From positions 1 through 32,519 of the forward strand of contig CAISHO010000117.1 of assembly GCA_903885165.1 (NCBI GenBank): a DNA stretch of 32,519 nt. Direction: 5' to 3'. Positions 16,187 through 24,325 of this stretch are shown piece after piece. Position numbers and translations under genes: made by a program. Under the pieces are notes generated by a model, which did no database searches, was not told the DNA's origin, and saw nothing but the letters and a program-made list of their open reading frames with translations. The DNA is from an uncultured Nitrosomonadales bacterium. Its GTDB lineage: Bacteria; Pseudomonadota; Gammaproteobacteria; Burkholderiales; Gallionellaceae. The stretch's first letter is position 1, and each line of letters begins with the position of its first letter.

Positions 16187-18506
16187 TAAATTAAGCATAC
16201 GTGACAGCCAAGAAAAAAAAGCAGCCTTGTTGGGAGGCGACTCTGTTACGGTCAAAGAATTAGCTCTGGATTTTGGCGATGCATCATGGAATATTTCTGA
16301 CCAGAAAAACGTTAAGTCAGAAGCCGTAGACAAAGAGACAGCACCGTCGTTATCGCCCATGCCGAACTTTGGCGATGAAGATGACGAGCCAAAATCAACG
16401 ACCGGATCAGGAATCGATATCGCACGGCTTGGTTATGGAATATGGGGGCGCAGGAATCTGGTTACCTTGATCGCCCTCGTCATTACCACGCTCTTCGTCG
16501 TAATGGCATTTTTAACATTGCATCACAGTTGGAAAGCACAGGCTGTTCTGATCAAACGGGACCATGGTGATTTATTCACCGTTGGGCAGTTTGGTCAGCC
16601 ATACAAACCTCAGGAATTCGGCATGAAAACGTTGTTGAGTACCGTCATGTTGCCCAGCGTGATGCGCGAAGCGATCCGGCGATCTAAAGTTGACATAAGT
16701 TTGGAATCGTTCGCAAAACTGGTTACCGTACAAGTTGCCGAGAAGGAGTCCAATGTTTTTATTGTCAGTCTTAAATGGGAAAATGCGGATGGGGCTTCAA
16801 AAATTGCCAATAATCTCGCGGAGGTTTTTCTAGAAAGCAATCGGAAGGTGAAGAGAAATGATGCCGAACAGGTCGTTAATCATTACCAGTCACAGTTAGA
16901 TTTTGCGACCAAGTCACTTAATAAGTTTGAAGCTGAAATGCTCGAATTTAAGCGTAGTTCCGGTATCGTAAATATTGATCTGCAAACTCAGGCTGTCATT
17001 ACAAAAATGGCCGATATTGAAGAGAAATTGCAGAACGAACAAGCGTTTTTGCATGTTATGGATGAGTCCAGAATAAGGCTGGAGAAAAATATTAAGGCTA
17101 CCCCAGAGATGACTGTGCAGTCACAGAATTACCCGCAGGAATTGAAAAAGAAACTGTCAGAACTTGAAGTCGAGCTTGAGCAAGATAGCGGCAGGTATAC
17201 GGAGTTTAATCCGAAAATAATTGATTTGAATAAGAAAATATCTAATATCAAGGCAATGGTCGAGCAGGGAAAGGACAATAGCATGTCGAAAACCTATACG
17301 GCTAATCCTATACGTCAAGAATTATCCCTTCGTTTGTATCGGTTGCTGGATGATATAAAAATCAGCGAGGGAAAGGTAGTGTCTCAAAAGGAACTGGTGA
17401 ATGGTGAGATCAAAGAATTGGGTACATTGAGTGAGAACAGCAAAAGATATTTTCATCTTGTGAGCCAGCTTGAATCTGCTCGACGGTTGCAGGATAACCT
17501 GCTTAATCGTGTAGAAGAGGCCAAGGTTATGATGCTTAAGAAAGAGGGCGATTTTGATATCCTGGAACGAGCAGTGACGCCAGAAAAACCGGAATCAAGC
17601 GGGCGGGTTATCCTTATGATTGCAGGCGCAATAATTGGTGTGCTGTCAGGTCTTGTCACAGCGCTGGTTCTTGAATTACTCGATCCCAGTATACGTACCA
17701 AGAAAGAAGTTTTCGCTATTACCGGCTCTGAATTTATATTCGAATTTCAACATGTCCCGGATACAGAGCAAGATACGGTAGATACAAACTTTCCAGGGGA
17801 GCCCGTTGCTGTTTTATTTCGTCGCATCATCAATGACATGAGCGTGAAGTTGACCGATGACCGGTGGCAGTCTGTCGGCCTTATTTCTGCCGAGAAGGGG
17901 GCCGGTAAGTCTATGATACTTTGCAATCTGGCTCTGGCGCTGGCATTAAAGGAGGAGTCTGTTTTGATTGTGGATGCTGATTTGTCTGCCAACGCAGGTG
18001 TTCGCCCGGAACAGTATTTTTTAATGGATGGCGTCAAGCCCGGGTTGTTACAGCACCTTGAAGGAAAGGTTATGCGTCCATCACAGATTGCCCGTCCGAC
18101 GGACTCGACCTCTGTATTTTTAATCTCAGCCAGTGATCAATATCCCCTGCCTAAAGACTCGATTATGCGTCTTGGTAATAAGCGCATGGGAATGCTTGTG
18201 ACAGAGCTTACTGATTACTCAGGATTTGTGTTGTATGATTTACCCTCTTTGAGCGACCATGAAACCTCATTTGAGGCGCTAGCCAATATTGGGCAGGCTA
18301 TCCTTGTTATTAGGAGCGGTCAAAGTAAAAAATCAGAAGTAAAAAGGGTCTTTGAACGCTTAAATAATGCGGGTGTTAATCTGAACTCCGTTATACTCAC
18401 CGATGTTCCGCTAAGGTTTATGAAGATGCCTGAACAGTTTACAAATTCTGCCTATTCAAATGGAATGTTGATGACCGGCAACGATCAGTATGGTCCGGCG
18501 GGTTAA
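16179..18506 (+). CDS. Wzc-like polysaccharide co-polymerase with C-terminal tyrosine-kinase-like domain
   Basis: This protein of 775 residues has an acidic N-terminal tail (about 1-90), membrane helix 1 (about 93-114), a periplasmic region rich in coiled coil (about 180-470), the proline-containing segment EKPESSGR before helix 2 (about 474-500), and a cytoplasmic P-loop domain. In the P-loop domain Walker A is EKGAGKS (about 571-577), Walker A' is LIVDADL (about 596-602) and Walker B is LYDLPS (about 685). Such proteins control chain length and export with a Wza-type pore. The Walker A' and B motifs depart from the usual BY-kinase forms (DxDxR and DxPP), and the C-terminus has only about two tyrosines instead of a cluster. 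The start at 16179 is set by GAGGA at 16169-16173. Confidence 0.9.
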   Translation: MADKLSIRDSQEKKAALLGGDSVTVKELALDFGDASWNISDQKNVKSEAVDKETAPSLSPMPNFGDEDDEPKSTTGSGIDIARLGYGIWGRRNLVTLIALVITTLFVVMAFLTLHHSWKAQAVLIKRDHGDLFTVGQFGQPYKPQEFGMKTLLSTVMLPSVMREAIRRSKVDISLESFAKLVTVQVAEKESNVFIVSLKWENADGASKIANNLAEVFLESNRKVKRNDAEQVVNHYQSQLDFATKSLNKFEAEMLEFKRSSGIVNIDLQTQAVITKMADIEEKLQNEQAFLHVMDESRIRLEKNIKATPEMTVQSQNYPQELKKKLSELEVELEQDSGRYTEFNPKIIDLNKKISNIKAMVEQGKDNSMSKTYTANPIRQELSLRLYRLLDDIKISEGKVVSQKELVNGEIKELGTLSENSKRYFHLVSQLESARRLQDNLLNRVEEAKVMMLKKEGDFDILERAVTPEKPESSGRVILMIAGAIIGVLSGLVTALVLELLDPSIRTKKEVFAITGSEFIFEFQHVPDTEQDTVDTNFPGEPVAVLFRRIINDMSVKLTDDRWQSVGLISAEKGAGKSMILCNLALALALKEESVLIVDADLSANAGVRPEQYFLMDGVKPGLLQHLEGKVMRPSQIARPTDSTSVFLISASDQYPLPKDSIMRLGNKRMGMLVTELTDYSGFVLYDLPSLSDHETSFEALANIGQAILVIRSGQSKKSEVKRVFERLNNAGVNLNSVILTDVPLRFMKMPEQFTNSAYSNGMLMTGNDQYGPAG

Positions 18507-19554
18507 TTTTACCTGTCACCTCCTCCTCTGTCTGCTGGCAATCTCGGTCAGTAGCTGTGGTACTGCGCGAAAGGATGCCGCTGTTACACCAGGTCAGATG
18601 CGCATTGCAGACCACGAAGAGCAGGCCGGATTGGAACCTAGGTATAAGTCTGTTGAAGATCAACTCTCTGCACTGCGTGAAGCCGTGATTAAGTCCAGCT
18701 TCAAAGCAAAGCTGGGTAAAAATGATGTGATTTCCATTACTGTCTATGGTGAGCCGGATTTGACGGTTGCCAGCCTTCCTATCAGGCCTGACGGGCAGAT
18801 ATCTTTTTCTCTTGTCGGGGATATACAAGCAGAGGGGTTGTCAGTGCAGGAGTTGAAGGATGCGCTGACCGAGAAGCTTTCTAAATTCCTTCGGGAGCCG
18901 AATGTATCTGTTATCGTTCTTCAATTCAATAGCTTGGAATACACTCTCAACGGAGAAATCGTTAAGCCTGGTACTTATCCTCTGGTTACCGATGTCACGC
19001 TCGTACAGGCGATTGCCAAGGCAGGTGGACTGGCCAAGGGGCAATTCCATGCTTCTATAGTCGACGTTGCGGATATTTCACATGCTACTTTGGTGCGACG
19101 TGGAGAACTGTTGCCTATCGACTTCGTCAGATTATTGCATGATGGGGATATGCGTTTTGATGTCAAGATGATGCCGGGGGATTATGTATATATTCCTTCC
19201 GGGCTTTCTAATGAAGTCTATTTGCTGGGTGAACTGGTGAAGGCAGACGTCATTCCTTTCAAAGATGGACTATCACTTTCTGCGGCTCTGGCGCGGGTAA
19301 CAGGATTTACTCCTGATGCGGATATCACTCGTGTTCATATTGTGAGAGGAACATTGTCTAACCCTGTTCTGACGGTTGTGAATCTTGAAATGGTGTTCGC
19401 CGGAGAGCAGAGGGACTTTTTGCTAAAGGAAGGAGACATCGTTTATATTCCACCCTCTGGTTTGACATCCTGGTCGCGAATAGTGTCAAAAATAATTCCG
19501 AGTATTCAGTCTATACAGACTGCGATTCTTCTTGGTAAGGCGGTAAAATTTTAA
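18490..19554 (+). CDS. Wza-like outer membrane polysaccharide export lipoprotein
   Basis: This 354-residue protein begins with a signal peptide ending in a plausible lipobox (SVSSC, Cys23), so it is probably an outer-membrane lipoprotein. It then shows the polysaccharide export (PES) domain, LGKNDVISITVYGEPDLTV and PDGQISFSLVGDIQAEGLS (about 75-125), followed by SLBB-type repeats: LNGEIVKPGTYPL (about 154-166), VYLLGELVKADVIPF (about 238-252), and a final KEGDIVYIPP. A short hydrophobic C-terminus follows. It would form the outer-membrane channel with the Wzc-like protein encoded just upstream, which it overlaps by 17 bases. A strong intrinsic terminator structure lies 60 bp after its stop. 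Confidence 0.9.
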   Translation: MVRRVNFTCHLLLCLLAISVSSCGTARKDAAVTPGQMRIADHEEQAGLEPRYKSVEDQLSALREAVIKSSFKAKLGKNDVISITVYGEPDLTVASLPIRPDGQISFSLVGDIQAEGLSVQELKDALTEKLSKFLREPNVSVIVLQFNSLEYTLNGEIVKPGTYPLVTDVTLVQAIAKAGGLAKGQFHASIVDVADISHATLVRRGELLPIDFVRLLHDGDMRFDVKMMPGDYVYIPSGLSNEVYLLGELVKADVIPFKDGLSLSAALARVTGFTPDADITRVHIVRGTLSNPVLTVVNLEMVFAGEQRDFLLKEGDIVYIPPSGLTSWSRIVSKIIPSIQSIQTAILLGKAVKF

Positions 19555-19586
19555 TCAGCTATTCAATTTGAAGACAGGGTAATTAC

Positions 19587-20039
19587 TTGAGAAGACGCAC
19601 AATTGTTAACAGGGCACCTAGGTCTTTGGCTCAGGTGCGTTTTTTTTCATTCATGTCCCCCGCCGTGCTGGAGCGCATGACCCCCGAACAACGATGTGAA
19701 ATCGTAAATACAATAGTCAAGTTGCAGTGGGAGAATCCAAGAATCCTGGATGAAATATTTATGGAAATGCCTTATCCGAATGGTATACGGGGGGAAGGGA
19801 GCTATTGGGACCGTTTTAAGAGAAGAAATGTCTGGATGGTCAGGCGACTTTGGTTAGCCATGATTATTCAGAAGGGAGAGAGACGTATCCATTCCAGAAT
19901 CATTGATTATCTCTTTATTGCATACATTGGAATTCTGTCTATTTTTTTAGTGTGCTTAACAATATTGATAGCTTATGAAATAAAAAGCTTTCTTGGCATT
20001 AATTTAATGGAGGACGTGCATTTTTTTGTTGTCGGTTGA
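19587..20039 (+). CDS. Small membrane protein of unknown function
   Basis: I do not recognise this protein. From the TTG at 19587 it has 150 residues; from the ATG at 19653 it has 128. It contains an Arg-rich N-terminus, the region SPAVLERMTPEQRCEIVNTI, basic patches around FKRRNVWMVRRLW, and a single hydrophobic helix near the C-terminus (about 109-131, DYLFIAYIGILSIFLVCLTI). TTG is favoured by AGGGT eight bases upstream; the ATG at 19653 has no Shine-Dalgarno. A terminator hairpin with a T8 tract lies inside the first 21 codons of the longer form, which may argue for the shorter one or for attenuation. Its place between the export genes and the GH9 gene suggests a membrane-associated accessory role in EPS assembly, but there is no direct evidence. 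Confidence 0.7.
   Translation: MRRRTIVNRAPRSLAQVRFFSFMSPAVLERMTPEQRCEIVNTIVKLQWENPRILDEIFMEMPYPNGIRGEGSYWDRFKRRNVWMVRRLWLAMIIQKGERRIHSRIIDYLFIAYIGILSIFLVCLTILIAYEIKSFLGINLMEDVHFFVVG
19614..19647 (+). terminator. Intrinsic terminator or attenuator after the wza-like gene
   Basis: GCACCTAGGTC (19614-19624) pairs with GGCTCAGGTGC (19628-19638) around a TTT loop. This gives an 11-bp stem with one A-C mismatch and two G-T pairs, followed by G and then eight T residues (19640-19647). It sits 60 bp after the wza-like stop and overlaps the first codons of the small ORF that starts at TTG 19587. Confidence 0.7.
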
Positions 20040-20123
20040 GTCTTGAAAAGACATCAGACTCCCCCCATCAAATTGCGTCAATGATATCTTGGTTCGGGAA
20101 CTCAGTAATATGATCTATTAGCG

Positions 20124-22466
20124 ATGGGATCTTTGAGAAAGGTAGTGCAGGTGCTGAATTGTCCATTGGGATGTAAAAATTCATTAGTCATGCTGGTTGT
20201 GCTCAGCATCCTACACATAGGATTTTCTTTCGGTGAAGAATTGGAAAGCAGGGTTGAGCTGAGTTCTTCTATAAGTCGAAAACCTGTCAATAACAGCACA
20301 GACTTTAATTGCCGCTTACCGACGCCCATTGATGCCGGCGAATTCAAATCGCCAGTGCTGGGGATGGAGGTTGAGTCGAGCCGGGCCATCCAAGTGTATT
20401 TTTCTGCACTTGAAATTCAACCACATCTCTCCAGTCAGCTTAAGTATAGACTGACAAGCCGCACGGATAGCCGTTTCGTTTCACCGGTGATGCCAATTAA
20501 GACAGGCTATGACCGGCAAATAGTTCGTTTTGACGGAAATAACCAGCCTGTAGCTGAGACACGTTTACATTTATTGTTCTCGGTATCGATGAAGGAAGGT
20601 GAGCGCTATACCTTACAGTCCATCGATAGCGAATCAGCGGCTAAGTCATTGATCACTTTTAGCTACAAAGAATGTCGTGTTACCACTTCCTTGCAGGTTA
20701 GTCAGGCTGGGTACATACCTATAGCGCCTAAATTTGCTTATGCGGGTAACTGGTTAGGCAGTGCCGGGGCGATGCCGATTGATAATACCGTATTTTCAAT
20801 TTTGGATGCCGGGTCAGGGAGAGTCGTCAGTACCGGTTCGATGGTGTTACGTTCTGCCGCTGATCAGTGGAGCGGCAACGACGTTTATGAAGCAAGGCTC
20901 CCAGCTTTGCATCCCGGAAAATATCGTATGTATGTGGCCGGATTGGGGGTGTCTTATGTTTTCTCTATTGACCCGGATATGGCTGAAAAAATTTATCGCA
21001 AAGTCGCGCGTGTGCTCTATCACAGACGTAATTCCACACCCATTATAGCTCCCTGGGCAGAACCGGGCTTCGAGCGTCCAATGGGTGGGGTAAAAAAGGT
21101 CTACGATGGCTACCTCCATCCTGCGTTAAGTTCCCCAGATTATCTGTTTAACCAGGGCGAAATTGCCTATCGTTATCGCCCTGTCAGCAAGGGATGGTTT
21201 GATGCCGGTGACTATGGACAATATGTACCTAATATGGCTATGGTCTATTGGGCAACTAGCCTAGCGCTGGATTTATCCCCTGGCGGATTTGCAGATCGTG
21301 AATTGAATATTCCTGAAAGCGGGAACTCTATCCCTGACATTATTGATGAATTAGGCTGGGGAATGGACTGGGCCTTATCTATGCAAGATGCCGACGGAGG
21401 TGTTTATTCTCGGCTTGCAAGTGAAACGTGGGATGAAACACTACCGCATCTTGTTGGGAAAAAACGTCTGATTTACGAGAAAACAACGCATGCAACCGCA
21501 AGTTTTGCTGCCATGGCCGCTATCTATGCGCGCCTCATAAAACCGTATGATCCAGTGCGCGCGACGAGGGCTATTGCTGCATCTGAACATGCTTGGCTGT
21601 TTTTGAATACCCATGAACAATGGCCTGCCGAAGGACATAAATACAAAAATCCACCTGGAACACACGCAGGTGAATATGCCGATGCATCGGCCGCTGATAA
21701 TCTTCTTTGGGCGGCAGCGGAGCTTTACAGGACGACACGAAATACTCGCTATATGGATTACTTTCAGTTGAAACTGTCTACAGTTCCAGTGGATCCGAGC
21801 AATCTTCCCAAATTCGACCGGGTAGAAATGGCCGCCTTATGGGCCATTGCCATGGCAACACCGGTTTCTGATCAGTATGGTAAAAGAGCTCGTAAAAGCC
21901 TTATCGAGGGTGCGAGCTGGCGCCTGAAGCAAAGCAGCTTGCATCCCTATCGTGCGCCGCTACACTCATTTATCGGATTCGCAGGCTGGGGTGCTGTGGG
22001 GCAGTCATCGCGCGCGGTATTGCCTTTGCTTCAGGGGTATGCTCTGACTAAAAATCCAGACTATCTACAGGCCGCCTACGCCTCTGTCTATGCGCAACTG
22101 GGTAACAATGCACAATCCCTGTGCTATATCACGGGGTTGGGTAGCCATTCACCGGGTGATCCTTTGTTTAAGATTTCACAGTATGATGCCGAGATTTTAC
22201 CCTTGCCAGGCTTACCAATTAACGGCCCGCATTTTCATCTGCCGGGGGCATTGTTAGCTCATCGACAGGTGAATGACGCCTACTTTCCGCCAGAACAGCC
22301 TGCACTTGCAAATGACTTTGCCAATGCTTATCCTGTTTTGCGACGTTATACAGATTCACATTTACTGCCGCCGATGAGTGAGCCTACTGTGGCCGAAGAG
22401 GCTGAAGTGGCGATGGCTTTTGCACTAATCAGTCGGGCTGCGCAGAACCTAATTCAATTTTATTGA
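20124..22466 (+). CDS. Secreted glycoside hydrolase family 9 (endoglucanase-like)
   Basis: This 780-residue protein has an N-terminal signal-like hydrophobic segment (about 20-37), an unassigned beta-rich region (about 40-185), a CelD-type N-terminal immunoglobulin-like domain (about 187-283, beginning SLQVSQAGYIP), and a GH9 catalytic domain (about 288-775). The catalytic aspartates are in GWFDAGDYGQY (D360, D363) and the likely acid glutamate is in the C-terminal VAEEAEVAMAFAL. The SYVTGFG-like motif reads CYITGLGSHSPGD, but the usual PHHR that follows is replaced by PLFK, so substrate binding differs from cellulases. A role in cutting or releasing the EPS of this locus is likely. No strong Shine-Dalgarno is seen at 20124. 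The gene converges with the next, only 16 bp apart. Confidence 0.88.
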   Translation: MGSLRKVVQVLNCPLGCKNSLVMLVVLSILHIGFSFGEELESRVELSSSISRKPVNNSTDFNCRLPTPIDAGEFKSPVLGMEVESSRAIQVYFSALEIQPHLSSQLKYRLTSRTDSRFVSPVMPIKTGYDRQIVRFDGNNQPVAETRLHLLFSVSMKEGERYTLQSIDSESAAKSLITFSYKECRVTTSLQVSQAGYIPIAPKFAYAGNWLGSAGAMPIDNTVFSILDAGSGRVVSTGSMVLRSAADQWSGNDVYEARLPALHPGKYRMYVAGLGVSYVFSIDPDMAEKIYRKVARVLYHRRNSTPIIAPWAEPGFERPMGGVKKVYDGYLHPALSSPDYLFNQGEIAYRYRPVSKGWFDAGDYGQYVPNMAMVYWATSLALDLSPGGFADRELNIPESGNSIPDIIDELGWGMDWALSMQDADGGVYSRLASETWDETLPHLVGKKRLIYEKTTHATASFAAMAAIYARLIKPYDPVRATRAIAASEHAWLFLNTHEQWPAEGHKYKNPPGTHAGEYADASAADNLLWAAAELYRTTRNTRYMDYFQLKLSTVPVDPSNLPKFDRVEMAALWAIAMATPVSDQYGKRARKSLIEGASWRLKQSSLHPYRAPLHSFIGFAGWGAVGQSSRAVLPLLQGYALTKNPDYLQAAYASVYAQLGNNAQSLCYITGLGSHSPGDPLFKISQYDAEILPLPGLPINGPHFHLPGALLAHRQVNDAYFPPEQPALANDFANAYPVLRRYTDSHLLPPMSEPTVAEEAEVAMAFALISRAAQNLIQFY

Positions 22467-22482
22467 AATTATGGAAGGAAGA

Positions 22483-23919
22483 TTACTGGTGATTTCCTGC
22501 TTTCATACGCTTTTGCCAGCGCATGACCCGCCACAGAAACAGCGGATTACCTATGATGTATCGACGCCACATCCGGCCGGGTTCTTGTAATAACCGGTAT
22601 ACCCATTCCACACCTATCTCGCGCATCCAGCGCGGGGCGCGTTTTGTTTGTCCTGACATAAAGTCAAATAACCCGCCGACGCCTAGGGCGATACCCACAC
22701 CCAATGCATTCAAGTTGCTATGTATCCATAATTCTTGACGAGGTGCGCCTAAAGCCACTAAAAGAATGCGTGCACCGGACTGCTTTATTGTATTGATGAT
22801 ATTCCCTTCTTCTTCAGGTTTAAAGTAACCGTGCTGGAAGCCAGCTATCACTAATGCGGGATATTTTGCGTGCAATACTTCAACCATCGCATCCACAATG
22901 CCAGGCTTGCCGCCCAGAAAATAGATTGGAAGGTGGTCCTGCATCGCGCGTTCACAAAGGTAAGGGAATAAATCTGTTCCGTTTACATTATCATCCATGC
23001 TGGTATTCATAAGCTTGCAAGCGATGTGAATACCAATACCATCAGCCAGCACAAAATCCAGTTTTTGCAGCAGGGCTTTGTATTCATTATTTGTACAGGC
23101 AATGTTCATGCAGTCTGGATTCACGAAGGCAAGTTGAACAGGCGTGGTCTGTAGTGCATCATGTGCGATTTTGTTGATCACCTCCGACATTTTCATGTTG
23201 CGGATTGTAATATCCAGCATGTTGATTTCTGGGGTTGGTATTGGCTTTTCGCCGCTTGTGGGCAGGATCAGCGCACTTCGGAGCAGTACACCCAAATCGC
23301 CTTTGGCACTTCTCTGATGGATATATTCCCTGTCGGCAGTCATCTCAGCCTCATGGGCGATATTGACTGCCTTCCGCAATAAATAGGGATTTGTGAGTCC
23401 TGGGCGAGTTGTCTGGCGCACATATTCAGGTATCTCTCTTGATGGATAAGGAACAGGACTGGGGCCAACAAAAGAAAGGTCCCCCTTAAGAATATTTATG
23501 AGTACGGGAAGTTTGTGCAATGAGTAACGTTTTATAAATTTTCGGTCAGGAGTGGCATCGCCGGCTTTTGGAAGTATTTCATCTGCTACAGGTAAGTAGA
23601 GCATCCTAAAGGGCGTGCCATATTTTCCGTAAAAATATCGCGGGCCGGAAGCGTTCCGAGCTCGTGGCAGTGTAATAAAGAGCAAGAATATGAAGATGGG
23701 GGAAAGGAGTGCGATAAATAAAATCGCAAGAAGCATATCCATCAGCCGTTGAGCCCGCAGCGAAAAGGCAAGCGCTGTGCGCCCGATAAACCGCCGTAAC
23801 ATTTTTGACTGCCGGTTGATGTTCTTTTTTAAAGGGGATAACTGAATTTCGTATTTTTCGATGGCTGTAGACGATTCGGATGGATCGATCTTGCCAGTTG
23901 GACTTTGTTCTGATTTCAT
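22483..23919 (-). CDS. Fusion of a degenerate sugar-transferase domain and a WecG/TagA/CpsF glycosyltransferase (GT26)
   Basis: This 478-residue protein is the only EPS gene on the minus strand. Residues about 55-221 resemble a phosphoglycosyltransferase: a membrane helix (59-84), ILKGDLSFVGPSPVP (143-157) and TRPGLTNPYL. The catalytic DELPQ is replaced by SLHKLPV (134-140) and KFRSM by FRMLYL, so phosphosugar transfer by this domain is doubtful. Residues about 233-478 are a typical GT26 domain: LAFVNPDCMNIA, LADGIGIHIA (D293), NGTDLFPYLCERA, VALGAPRQELWIHSN and the GIALGVGGLFDFMSG segment. GT26 enzymes add the second sugar to undecaprenyl-linked intermediates; the dead domain may serve as a membrane anchor. 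The gene has its own strong promoter (24115-24144) and a leader of about 190 nt. Confidence 0.88.
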   Translation of the reverse strand: MKSEQSPTGKIDPSESSTAIEKYEIQLSPLKKNINRQSKMLRRFIGRTALAFSLRAQRLMDMLLAILFIALLSPIFIFLLFITLPRARNASGPRYFYGKYGTPFRMLYLPVADEILPKAGDATPDRKFIKRYSLHKLPVLINILKGDLSFVGPSPVPYPSREIPEYVRQTTRPGLTNPYLLRKAVNIAHEAEMTADREYIHQRSAKGDLGVLLRSALILPTSGEKPIPTPEINMLDITIRNMKMSEVINKIAHDALQTTPVQLAFVNPDCMNIACTNNEYKALLQKLDFVLADGIGIHIACKLMNTSMDDNVNGTDLFPYLCERAMQDHLPIYFLGGKPGIVDAMVEVLHAKYPALVIAGFQHGYFKPEEEGNIINTIKQSGARILLVALGAPRQELWIHSNLNALGVGIALGVGGLFDFMSGQTKRAPRWMREIGVEWVYRLLQEPGRMWRRYIIGNPLFLWRVMRWQKRMKAGNHQ

Positions 23920-24004
23920 TTTTGTTCAGGATCCCGGTGTGAGAATCGCGAAGTGACAACCCCGTTTCTCGCCCTCTGGGGGCGGCAGATGCGGGCGATC
24001 ATGT

Positions 24005-24049
24005 CGGGTTTACGAGTGATTGCATGCGCTAATATCACTGCGAGACCCG
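24005..24049 (-). other. Imperfect hairpin in the leader of the reverse-strand GT26 fusion gene
   Basis: CGGGTTTACGAGTGAT at 24005-24020 pairs with ATCACTGCGAGACCCG at 24034-24049 at 12 of 16 positions with a 13-base loop. A second self-complementary element, AGAGCGCTCT, lies at 24061-24070. Both fall between the reverse promoter and the start codon at 23919, so they would be in the 5' leader. Confidence 0.45.
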
Positions 24050-24114
24050 TTTGCATTATCAGAGCGCTCTTTTTTCATGATCGTTTGTTAGAATAAATTT
24101 CCAATTGATGACGT

Positions 24115-24144
24115 ATTATAGACGCCACTGTCTGATGTTATCAA
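24115..24144 (-). promoter_or_regulatory. Near-consensus sigma-70 promoter on the minus strand
   Basis: Read on the minus strand, TTGATA (24139-24144) and TATAAT (24115-24120) are separated by 18 bp. The -10 is perfect and the -35 has one mismatch. It points toward the GT26 fusion gene, whose start codon is at 23919, giving a predicted leader of about 190 nt. Confidence 0.7.
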
Positions 24145-24268
24145 AAAAAATCGTATGGCGGATTCAACTTTGAAGTGTAACTTTTGGAATGATATATCGT
24201 GAGTATGATATTTATGTTCGCCAAGGTTATTAATTAACTGTTTTTTGCCGGTTATCAATTTTGAATCA

Positions 24269-24288
24269 ATCACATCCGGTGATGTGAT
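24269..24288. promoter_or_regulatory. Operator-like inverted repeat in the divergent intergenic region
   Basis: ATCACATC (24269-24276) and GATGTGAT (24281-24288) are perfect 8-bp inverted arms separated by CGGT. The element ends eight bases before a possible -35 (24296), which fits a regulator-binding site for the plus-strand polymerase gene. The arms do not face as in a CRP site. The regulator is unknown. Confidence 0.45.
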
Positions 24289-24295
24289 AAGCGTC

Positions 24296-24325
24296 TTGAC
24301 GGGATAGCACGATTGGGCACAAAAT
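24296..24325 (+). promoter_or_regulatory. Possible sigma-70 promoter for the polymerase gene
   Basis: TTGACG (24296-24301) and CAAAAT (24320-24325) are 18 bp apart and lie about 55 bp before the GTG start at 24379. The -35 is good and the -10 matches four of six positions. The palindrome at 24269-24288 lies directly upstream. Confidence 0.4.

Noticed and set aside
23981-23993. Possible ops/JUMPstart (RfaH recruitment) element GGCGGCAGATGCG
   Set aside because: One mismatch to the GGCGGTAG core, on the strand opposite to the nearest transcript and about 400 bp from the plus-strand gene; likely chance.
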